DNA of 7,142 bases from Collinsella sp. (lineage in GTDB: Bacteria > Actinomycetota > Coriobacteriia > Coriobacteriales > Coriobacteriaceae): contig JAIHVJ010000095.1 of NCBI GenBank assembly GCA_022720335.1, positions 1 to 7,142 of the forward strand, written 5' to 3'. The number at the start of each line of letters is the position of its first letter. Within the stretch, counting starts at the first letter, position 1. The translations under genes were made by a program, and so were the position numbers. This document shows, in pieces, positions 1 to 6,149 of this stretch. The notes under the pieces are model-generated. The model had not been told where the DNA came from. It saw only the letters and a program-made list of their open reading frames with translations, and did no database searches.

Positions 1-2431
1 CTGCGTCTCTCAATCCACCCCCGGATGGACGCAAACCCTCACGACCGACGAAAACGGTCGAGCGGCCCTTGATAACGTTCCCCTGGGAACCTTCACCATC
101 TATGAGTCGAAGGCCCCCGAGGGCTACCTGCTGCCCAGCGACAGCTGGACCTACACCGTTGGAGCCGACCAGCTGGGCGACTCGGGCGTCGTCGAGCTCG
201 AATCTCGCGTTTCCGATATTCCGATTGCATTTGACCTTGAGATTTCCAAATTCAAAGATCATGGCAACAGCGATCAGTCTGGCTTGGAGCAGCCCGCGGA
301 AGGCGTTGTCTTTGAAGTCATCAGCAATAGCTCACAACAGGTTGTTGGAACGTTAACCACAAATATCTATGGTTTTGCCTCCACCAAAGACCAGCCCGGA
401 GCATGGTTCGGCGCGGGCAAGCGGCCCGACGGCGCCCACGGAGCCATCCCCTACGACCGTGCCGGCTATACACTTCGGGAGGTCCCAGAATCCGTCCCCG
501 AAGGCTTTAAACAGGCAGGAGAATGGACCGTCTCGGCTGAACAGATTGCCGACGGTGCCGAGCTTCAGTACATCGTGGACAACCATGCCCTATCGACACA
601 TCTCCAGATTGCTAAGCGCGACGCCCAAACCGGTGCCGCGGTTCCCCTTGCAGGCTTTAGCTTCCAGTTGCTCGACAGCAACCACGAGCCCATCTCACAA
701 ACGTGCTGGTATCCGACCCACAATGTCCTGAACACCTTTACGACCGACACAACTGGTACCGTCACGCTGCCCGAGTCTCTTAACCCGGGCACCTACTACG
801 TACGAGAAGTCTCGGCAAAGAAGCCTTATCTTGTCGGAGAGGATCTCGAGATAACAATCCCTGCCGACAGATATCTAACGCCCGTTGCGATTGCCTCATA
901 CTTCGACGATGCGACAACCGGAAGCATCGAAATCGTAAAGTCCGACGCTACCGATGGGCACAACCTCATGGGGGCCGTGTTTGATATCCGAGCCGCGGGC
1001 GATATTATTCGCCCCGACGGCAGTATCGTTGCCCTGGACGGCGAAACCGTCGCCACCGTAACGACTGACGAGCAGGGGTCCGCCCGTGCGAGCCATCTTT
1101 CGCTGGGATGTGGAACCGCATGCTACGAAGTCGTTGAGACCCAAGCGCCCGAAGGATATCTCCTAGACCAAAGTCCCCATACGGTCGAGCTGTCATATGC
1201 CGACCAGACAACGTCCGTCATCGAAGCCCATCTCGGAGTATTCGATGATTTCACCAAGATCGATATCTCAAAAGTCGACCTAACCGGAAAACAAGAGGTG
1301 GAGGGCGCTCAGCTCACCCTATATGGACAAGACGAAACCGAAATCGGCTCTTGGACCTCGTCCGATAAACCTCACCGCATCGAACATCTTGCGCCCGGCA
1401 CCTACACGTTGCGCGAAATGATGTCCCCGCGAACCTACGACCTTGCCGAGGAGATAACGTTTGAAGTGAAGGCTACGGGAGAAGTCCAATCTTTCGCAAT
1501 GAAGGACGCGCCGATCGAGATCAAGGGACAGGTCGACAAGCGTCAAGAAATTGCCCAGCCCACCGGGGATGGCCTCTTGGCTAACGGCGATGGCAAAAAC
1601 CGCGCCGCGACACAAGCCGATGCGGAAGGGTTTTTCTCCTACACCGTCGATGCGCGAAACGAGTCGACCACCTGGGTTGATGAGTTCACGATTACCGATG
1701 ATCTTGAGTGCGCCAAGGACGGTACGGCAAGACTCGTCTCAATCGAAACCCCTATTGCCATCGGCGACCTCAACGGTCTGTGCAACGTGTGGTACCGCAC
1801 AACGCCGCTGGGCTCGTCAGACATCGACGAGCAGGCAAACGCAACACTTGACGATGGACATGAAAACCCCTGGCTTGAGTCCGACGAAGTTAAAGAGAGC
1901 CTGGGCGAGGACCGCCGTCTCGTTGATTACGAAGGCTGGCATCTCTGGAAAACCGATGTCCCGACCACAGAATCAACCACACTTGAGGCAAATGAGCTCG
2001 ACCTTCCCGTTAATACTGTCGTAACGGGCATTCGCCTTGAGTATGGTGCGGTAGCCGCCGGCTTTACGACTCGAAGTGATGTGGATTCTTGGGCCCACGA
2101 TGATCTCAAAGATGAGCACGACGACCTTGACGATGCCAAAGCAACCCTTGGCACGGACGCCCGGGGTGCAGTAGTCCATATGCAGGCAACTTCTTCCTAT
2201 ACGCCCCAGGCGCCAGTTGCCAACAGCGCCCGTGTCGACCTCTGTCGCAACGGCGGCGGCGACAAACTTGAGTCACATGACGAGGATCGTGTCGTTCAAC
2301 AATGTGCCCTGCCGCAGGACCTGCCGGCAACGGGTTCTATTCCCATCGCCGCCTGTCTAACCGCCCTCTTAACTTCCGGCGCCGCAGCCATCTTGTTTGC
2401 CCACCTGGAATCGGCATCGAGGAAGCGCTAA
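1..2431 (+). CDS. LPXTG-anchored surface protein with Cna_B/SpaA-type repeats (5' end missing)
   Basis: The frame is open from base 2 to the TAA at 2429-2431, giving 809 visible residues; the N-terminus, signal peptide and first repeats lie outside the window. It is probably an adhesin or pilin-like protein exposed on the cell wall. Five Cna_B-like domains can be read at about residues 1-75, 78-195, 198-302, 306-416 and 418-505. Each carries a 'Y-x-x-E' E-box: YESKAPEGY at 34, TLREV at 157, YYVREV at 265, YEVVETQAPEGY at 375 and YTLREM at 468. Each of the last four opens with a Lys strand (K83, K205, K313, K424), as in isopeptide-bonded pilin domains. Residues 506-770 form a different membrane-proximal domain (start VDKRQEIA, WVDEFTITDDL near 558, VANSARVDL near 739), perhaps DUF11-like. 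LPATG begins at residue 774, followed by a hydrophobic segment and a basic end (ASRKR). No sortase gene is visible. A TTG at 284 is in frame but is not the real start. The ligand is unknown. Confidence 0.9.
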   Translation, partial: CVSQSTPGWTQTLTTDENGRAALDNVPLGTFTIYESKAPEGYLLPSDSWTYTVGADQLGDSGVVELESRVSDIPIAFDLEISKFKDHGNSDQSGLEQPAEGVVFEVISNSSQQVVGTLTTNIYGFASTKDQPGAWFGAGKRPDGAHGAIPYDRAGYTLREVPESVPEGFKQAGEWTVSAEQIADGAELQYIVDNHALSTHLQIAKRDAQTGAAVPLAGFSFQLLDSNHEPISQTCWYPTHNVLNTFTTDTTGTVTLPESLNPGTYYVREVSAKKPYLVGEDLEITIPADRYLTPVAIASYFDDATTGSIEIVKSDATDGHNLMGAVFDIRAAGDIIRPDGSIVALDGETVATVTTDEQGSARASHLSLGCGTACYEVVETQAPEGYLLDQSPHTVELSYADQTTSVIEAHLGVFDDFTKIDISKVDLTGKQEVEGAQLTLYGQDETEIGSWTSSDKPHRIEHLAPGTYTLREMMSPRTYDLAEEITFEVKATGEVQSFAMKDAPIEIKGQVDKRQEIAQPTGDGLLANGDGKNRAATQADAEGFFSYTVDARNESTTWVDEFTITDDLECAKDGTARLVSIETPIAIGDLNGLCNVWYRTTPLGSSDIDEQANATLDDGHENPWLESDEVKESLGEDRRLVDYEGWHLWKTDVPTTESTTLEANELDLPVNTVVTGIRLEYGAVAAGFTTRSDVDSWAHDDLKDEHDDLDDAKATLGTDARGAVVHMQATSSYTPQAPVANSARVDLCRNGGGDKLESHDEDRVVQQCALPQDLPATGSIPIAACLTALLTSGAAAILFAHLESASRKR
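2321..2428 (+). other. Sortase cell-wall sorting signal (LPATG, membrane anchor, basic tail)
   Basis: The last 36 residues of the surface protein contain LPATG, then a hydrophobic stretch of about 25 residues rich in Ala, Leu and Ile, then a short tail ending in SRKR. This is the standard order of a sortase substrate. In the family, sortase cleaves between Thr and Gly and joins the protein to peptidoglycan or to another pilin subunit. Which sortase class acts here cannot be told from the window. Confidence 0.9.
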
Positions 2432-2437
2432 TGCATA

Positions 2438-2475
2438 AAAAGCGGGCGAACCAGTCTCCCGGTTCGCCCGCTTTT
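2438..2475. terminator. Bidirectional intrinsic terminator between convergent genes
   Basis: A perfect 15-bp inverted repeat (2438-2452 paired with 2461-2475) has an 8-base loop (2453-2460). The core arms are GC-rich (GCGGGCGAACC and its complement). The left arm begins with four A's and the right arm ends with four T's, so the hairpin plus U-tract works when read from either strand. It lies 6 bases after the surface-protein stop and 20 bases after the stop of the minus-strand small gene, so it serves both transcripts. Confidence 0.92.
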
Positions 2476-2495
2476 AGCCATGTAAAGTGCCGCGG

Positions 2496-2714
2496 CTACT
2501 CTGCAGATGAAGATCCGCCGTCGACGAGCGCCTGCTCAGACTCGGGAATCCCGTCGGCACCCGTACTTTGCTCTTGCTCCACCTCTTCGCTGATTGCTGA
2601 TGCGGAGGTCGAGCCCTTTACACCCACGATATAGGCAGCCCCAAATCCCAAAGCGACGGCAATAAGGGTCAGAATCAAATAAACAGGCCAATGACGTTTA
2701 ATGAACGAAAACAC
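2496..2714 (-). CDS. Small single-pass membrane protein, 72 aa, function unknown
   Basis: The gene reads from a GTG at 2714-2712 to a TAG at 2498-2496. AAGGAG at 2725-2720 sits 5 bases before the GTG, which fixes this unusual start. The protein has a short basic N-terminus (FIKRHW), one hydrophobic segment at about residues 10-32, and a 40-residue hydrophilic tail rich in Glu, Ser, Gly and Ala. By the positive-inside rule the N-terminus should be cytoplasmic and the acidic tail outside. No cysteine, lipobox or enzymatic motif is seen. The gene starts 21 bases after the stop of the 1071-residue membrane protein, so it is very likely its operon partner. It could stabilise or assist that protein, but nothing in its sequence shows this. 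I do not recognise a family. Confidence 0.75.
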   Translation of the reverse strand: MFSFIKRHWPVYLILTLIAVALGFGAAYIVGVKGSTSASAISEEVEQEQSTGADGIPESEQALVDGGSSSAE

Positions 2715-2719
2715 GTTGA

Positions 2720-2725
2720 CTCCTT
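2720..2725 (-). promoter_or_regulatory. Ribosome binding site of the 72-aa membrane protein
   Basis: On the minus strand AAGGAG lies 5 bases upstream of the GTG at 2714. It falls in the 21-base gap after the stop of the preceding gene and supports both the GTG start and independent re-initiation within one mRNA. Confidence 0.8.
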
Positions 2726-2735
2726 AGAGTTCCGC

Positions 2736-5700
2736 CTACGAACGGCGGATAACCTCGGTCACGACCTCGGATACCGTGGCAATGTTCGTCGGGTTAACGT
2801 TGTGGGGCAGGTCGTCCTCGGTGCGAGCACAAGCCAGGCGCGTGCCGTCCACACCGGCGATGGTAAGGGCACGACGGCTCGCCTCGAGTGCGGCATAGGC
2901 ATCGGTCTTGGCATAAGGCATCTCGAGCGCACCACAATCGACATGGAACGACTTGCAGACCTTGCTGACCAGATTCATGATGCGGCGGTCGCCCTTAAGC
3001 AGCTGCTGCTCGCCCTCGACCGTCACCACCGAAAGCCTACCGGCGCCGACGGATTCAAGATTGATGAAGAATACGCCGCGGAGCTTATCGCGATGCGAGG
3101 CCAAGAACGCCTTCATGCCGGCGCCGTCACAATCCGAGGCACCCGTCGCCACAAACCAGATATCGTGACCGAGCAGCTCATCATCGCCCATAGAGGCGAC
3201 AGCCGAGAGCATGTCTTCGTCAGATGCGCCATCGGAAGACGTAGCACCGCCCTTCCAGCCGTCGTTATCGTCCTCGAAGTTATCCCACGAGCCGATACCG
3301 CGGCCAGACTTCTTGGCATCGTAATCGTCTTCGACGCCCAGCCAGTCACTCATGCTGTCCTGATCGTTTTTCTTTTTTCGACCAAACAGACCGCCCAGAC
3401 CGCGCTTGCGGGGCTTGGGCGCGGCCGAAGCGGGAGCCGAGATGGTCTCGAGCGGCTGCGCGCCCGACGCGACGGGCATGGAAGGTGCAACGGGCGCCGA
3501 CGTGGGCTCGGGACCCTGCGCCGTCGCGAAGGGGTCATCGACCTGAGCCGAGGGGTCGGGAAGGTCGAACAGTGACGTGCGAGACGCAACGTTAGCCTGC
3601 TTCATCGACGGCAGCGACGGATCGGGGACCGAAGCCAACGGCGACGAGGAGGGCGCAGGCGCCGGAACTGACGCCGGATCGGGAACATTCATCTGCGGGC
3701 GCGGTGCGGCCTGAGACGAGATCTGCGCCATGAGGGAATCGACGGTTTCGTCCTGCGTGGGGGCGACGTTGGCAACCGTGGAGCCGGAACCACCCGGAGT
3801 CGGCATGGTAAAAATCTGCGTAGAGTAAGGTCTCGACTCGTCCGTCTCGGGGGTCTTGGGAGCCTCGGAGACCACAGCGGCCTCCTCCTGCTCGACCTCG
3901 GCCGAATCGTCCTGCTCGACCGCCACGTGCTGCTCTTCCTCAGCGCCGACCTCAACGACCTGGTCTTCGGCAGCATCCGGGGCTTCAACCGCATCGGCGG
4001 TCTCGACATCGTTTGCCACAGCGGCCTGGTCATCGGAAGCCTCAAGGGGCTCGGCAATCGCGGTGCCCTGCTTTTCAAACGTTATCGTGGCATCGAACTG
4101 CGCAGCGTCGAACGACATGGTACTTTCGACGGGCTGCTGGGGCTCGAAAGACGTCGTCGCCTCAACAACATCAGCGGATGCCGGTTGCTGGGACTCAAAA
4201 GACGTCGTAGCTTCGGCAGCGTCGACGGCCACGGGCTGCTGGGCCTCGTTCTGTTCGAACTCCTGCGCCGCACGCTCACGCTCCGCCTCGGCTGCCTGCT
4301 GCTGAGCGATAGCTTCCTGCTCGGCAGCCTCGCGTGCGATGGCGCGCTTTTCCTCAAAGTCGTCGATGAATTTCTTGCCCTTTGCAAACGCGCCCTTAAA
4401 GAAGCTGGAGGCACTGGCGCCAATCGAAGAGAAGGCGGATGCGATATCGGCATGGGGCGTCGCCGCGGGAATCTCGGCCGAGAAATCGGTATCGCTCTCG
4501 TAAGACACGCGTCGCGGTTGCTCGGCATAATCATCGTCAGACTCGTCCGCGACGTTCTGCGCCGGCGCGGCGGGTGCCAGAATGTCCAGTCCCGCCGCGG
4601 GATCGATTGCAGGCATAGCCTCGGACTCCGCAACGGCAGGAGAAGCCGCAGCGGACCCGTCGTCCGCAACAGCGGCGGGTGCAGGTGCATCCGCGACGGG
4701 GGCAGGTTCGGGCTCGAATGTCGGCTCCTCACCCTCCTCGTAATCGAGCGTACAGGACTCGGGAAGCATGCCGAGTGCACGGATGGCATCCGAACCAAAG
4801 CGTATGTTGCCGGCGGCATTGCGATAGAGCTTAGGCTCAGGCTCGCTGGGCTCGACCACAACAGGCTCCTCCGCCGGCGCGACAGCGGAAGCCTCGGCAG
4901 CGGGCTCTTCACCTTGGGCGGCCTGGTCCTGTGCCTCGGGCACAATGGAGCCGATCAGCGTCTCGTCGGCAGACGCACCCTCAAAGCCATCGATCTGCTC
5001 GTCGAAAGCCTCGCCCTGTTCGGACTCGAGCTGATCATCGGAAGCGATCGGCTGGCCAAACTCGTCCTCCTCGTAGGTAGGCTCTTCGTACTCGATGGTG
5101 TTGCCGTAGTCGTTTTGCTGTTGGGCCGCGGCATACTCCGCTGCTGCGCGCGCCATCTCCTCGGCACGACGCTTCTGCTCCCCAAAATAGGTATCGAACG
5201 GAACATCGTCGGGAAACTCGTTTTCGCCCTGGAAGGGAGCAACGTTGTCCATAACGCCGAGCATAGCGGCGACAGAAGACTTGTTGCACACCGCGCCGGA
5301 CGTATAGGGAAGAATGTAGCGGTTAGAAATGATGTTTGCCGCGTTGGCGAGCGCAACGAGGGAAGCGAGGATCGCGACAATCCACAGCAGAACCTTGAGC
5401 GCGCCGGGGAGCGGCAGGATACGCAAGATGGCAACGGCAGCAGGGGCAACCGTGGCAACGGGCAACAGCTTGACGATGAGCGCACGATACGAAGCATAGG
5501 GCTCGCGGGCGAGCAGCTCAGCACGGGGAGAGTCGTAGTGTGCGACAACGACCACCGGGCGGTTGCGCGGAGACGCGAGCGGGCCCGAGGCCTTGTGGTA
5601 GGCGATGACATTTTGGCTCACGCCCGTCTTGCCCAGGCGCGAAACCACGGGGTGGCCCGTGCGCTCGAGCACGTAAAGAACGGCGCCGACAATGGCCAGC

Positions 5701-5951
5701 AAGGTGCCGACCAAGCCGATGCCGCCGCCGATGCCCATCAGCAGGGCGCCGGCAAACGCAAGAATACCGGTAACGGCAAATGCCAACCTGCTGGGCGCCG
5801 GGGCATTGAACTCCTGAACCTCGGGATCAAAGCCGTGGTTGCGGAAGCTCTGAGCGATATCCTCGGCAGCCAAGCGCTCTTCTTCGCTGCATGCCGGCGT
5901 GATGCCGGTGTTCTGCAGCAGGTGGTTAATATAGTTCTGGGTGTTCGCCAT
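2736..5951 (-). CDS. Membrane-anchored, degenerate M28-peptidase-like protein split by a long disordered region, 1071 aa
   Basis: The start is the ATG at 5951 (MANTQNYINH), with GTGGAG 5 bases upstream; the frame runs open to 6101, but no earlier start has a good binding site. Residues 1-53 are soluble. Two hydrophobic helices follow at about 54-97, then a soluble part with VVVVAHYDSP (H138, D140), resembling the HxD zinc motif of M28 aminopeptidases, then a second hairpin at about 155-207. SGAVCNKSSVAAML (218-231) resembles the M28 GA-x-DN-x-SG helix with Cys222 at the Asp position. Residues about 241-925 are acidic, Ala/Pro/Glu/Gln-rich and probably disordered, with a coiled-coil-like stretch at 532-575 and a basic patch at 846-861. 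Residues 926-1071 look like the second M28 half: IWFVATGASD (S939, D940 where EE is usual), FINLESVGAG (E966), TDA (1016-1018), LPHNVNP (H1050). With the base and three ligands changed, ordinary aminopeptidase activity is doubtful. There is no signal peptide, and the soluble parts are probably cytoplasmic. It is first in an operon with the 72-aa gene. The M28 link rests on motif reading only. Confidence 0.8.
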   Translation of the reverse strand: MANTQNYINHLLQNTGITPACSEEERLAAEDIAQSFRNHGFDPEVQEFNAPAPSRLAFAVTGILAFAGALLMGIGGGIGLVGTLLAIVGAVLYVLERTGHPVVSRLGKTGVSQNVIAYHKASGPLASPRNRPVVVVAHYDSPRAELLAREPYASYRALIVKLLPVATVAPAAVAILRILPLPGALKVLLWIVAILASLVALANAANIISNRYILPYTSGAVCNKSSVAAMLGVMDNVAPFQGENEFPDDVPFDTYFGEQKRRAEEMARAAAEYAAAQQQNDYGNTIEYEEPTYEEDEFGQPIASDDQLESEQGEAFDEQIDGFEGASADETLIGSIVPEAQDQAAQGEEPAAEASAVAPAEEPVVVEPSEPEPKLYRNAAGNIRFGSDAIRALGMLPESCTLDYEEGEEPTFEPEPAPVADAPAPAAVADDGSAAASPAVAESEAMPAIDPAAGLDILAPAAPAQNVADESDDDYAEQPRRVSYESDTDFSAEIPAATPHADIASAFSSIGASASSFFKGAFAKGKKFIDDFEEKRAIAREAAEQEAIAQQQAAEAERERAAQEFEQNEAQQPVAVDAAEATTSFESQQPASADVVEATTSFEPQQPVESTMSFDAAQFDATITFEKQGTAIAEPLEASDDQAAVANDVETADAVEAPDAAEDQVVEVGAEEEQHVAVEQDDSAEVEQEEAAVVSEAPKTPETDESRPYSTQIFTMPTPGGSGSTVANVAPTQDETVDSLMAQISSQAAPRPQMNVPDPASVPAPAPSSSPLASVPDPSLPSMKQANVASRTSLFDLPDPSAQVDDPFATAQGPEPTSAPVAPSMPVASGAQPLETISAPASAAPKPRKRGLGGLFGRKKKNDQDSMSDWLGVEDDYDAKKSGRGIGSWDNFEDDNDGWKGGATSSDGASDEDMLSAVASMGDDELLGHDIWFVATGASDCDGAGMKAFLASHRDKLRGVFFINLESVGAGRLSVVTVEGEQQLLKGDRRIMNLVSKVCKSFHVDCGALEMPYAKTDAYAALEASRRALTIAGVDGTRLACARTEDDLPHNVNPTNIATVSEVVTEVIRRS
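3177..5231 (-). other. Region encoding a ~685-residue low-complexity acidic insertion
   Basis: This part of the membrane protein (residues about 241-925) is dominated by Ala, Pro, Glu, Gln, Asp and Ser and has few hydrophobic runs. A few more ordinary-looking islands stand out: residues 374-400 (KLYRNAAGNIRFGSDAIRAL and onward), the helix FFKGAFAKGKKFIDDFEEKR at 517-536, residues 707-745, and three [V/L]PDP motifs at 756, 775 and 797. Such islands may be short binding motifs within a flexible linker. Confidence 0.7.
4131..4232 (-). repeat. Tandem 17-residue coding repeat (two copies plus degenerate units)
   Basis: Residues 574-590 and 591-607 of the membrane protein are two adjacent 17-residue units that share EATTSFE[S/P]QQP. 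At DNA level the cores are at 4182-4211 and 4131-4160, 51 bases apart. Weaker versions follow at STMSFDAAQF and ATITFEKQ (to about 4070). The arrangement suggests local duplication in the disordered region. Confidence 0.75.
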
Positions 5952-5956
5952 GTGCG

Positions 5957-5962
5957 CTCCAC
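5957..5962 (-). promoter_or_regulatory. Ribosome binding site of the M28-like membrane protein
   Basis: On the minus strand GTGGAG ends 5 bases before the ATG at 5951. It favours this start over the upstream in-frame Met codons of the open frame (which reaches 6101). Those lie among promoter-like sequence and would add an N-terminus with no protein-like character. Confidence 0.7.
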
Positions 5963-6045
5963 ATCCATAATCCGACAAATAGGCCCAATGCATGCACATT
6001 AGAACCGTATATAGTCGAAAGTATACCCCGAGCGAGCGCAAACGA

Positions 6046-6055
6046 CCGAATTCGG
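6046..6055. promoter_or_regulatory. Palindrome CCGAATTCGG, possible operator
   Basis: This is a perfect 10-bp palindrome in the divergent promoter region, about 20 bases upstream of the TATACT candidate for the membrane operon. Its position would suit a repressor or activator site, perhaps for the adjacent WYL regulator, but it is short and no second copy was noticed. Confidence 0.3.
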
Positions 6056-6140
6056 GCCATCTTAACGCCCCGAGCGGACAAGGATATAGCCTAATCTCCA
6101 TATCGGACTAAAATCATGGCAGCAAACCACCTTCTCATGC

Positions 6141-6145
6141 GAGGA
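6141..6145 (+). promoter_or_regulatory. Ribosome binding site of the WYL regulator
   Basis: GAGGA lies 4 bases before the ATG at 6150. The spacing is slightly short but usable. The next in-frame Met codons are deep inside the winged-helix and WYL domains, so this start is the sensible one. Confidence 0.6.
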
Positions 6146-6149
6146 CTCT

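Larger units (their letters stand above)
5952..6149. promoter_or_regulatory. Divergent intergenic promoter region
   Basis: These 198 bases separate the minus-strand membrane operon from the plus-strand regulator and are richer in A and T than the flanking genes. Candidate -10 elements are TATACT on the minus strand (6025-6020, about 62 bases of leader to the ATG) and TAAAAT on the plus strand (6109-6114, about 30 bases of leader). Neither has a convincing TTGACA at 16-18 bases, so both are weak. The 10-bp palindrome at 6046-6055 lies where the minus-strand -35 would be. No riboswitch or other structured leader is seen. Confidence 0.45.

Noticed and set aside
284..2431. Surface protein starting at the TTG at 284
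   Set aside because: The frame is open to the window edge and encodes a further Cna_B E-box (YESKAPEGY) upstream, so the true start lies outside the window.
2691..3575. A 294-codon plus-strand frame opposite the 3' part of the membrane gene and the small gene
   Set aside because: It is antisense to residues with clear M28-like motifs and crosses two well-supported minus-strand genes. It shows no motif of its own.
4082..4945. A 287-codon minus-strand frame within the linker region
   Set aside because: It is an Arg/Ser/Pro-rich shadow frame of the low-complexity sense sequence, with no domain and no independent start context.
5989..5996. Palindrome TGCATGCA in the divergent region
   Set aside because: Only 8 bp, common by chance, and it lies within the untranslated leader of the membrane gene with no matching second site.
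3927..6002. A 691-codon open frame on the plus strand opposite the large membrane gene
   Set aside because: It lies codon-on-codon opposite the sense gene, so it stays open simply because the sense gene lacks TTA, CTA and TCA codons. Its product is rich in Arg, Gly and Leu without domain character, and the sense strand has membrane helices, motifs and a good binding site.
5952..6101. N-terminal extension of the membrane protein to a start at 6101
   Set aside because: The extra 50 residues have no family character, would cover the promoter-like region, and lack the binding site that the ATG at 5951 has.
6083..6105. GATAT/ATATC inverted repeat in the divergent region
   Set aside because: The arms are only 5 bp with a 12-base or longer spacer, too weak to call an operator.
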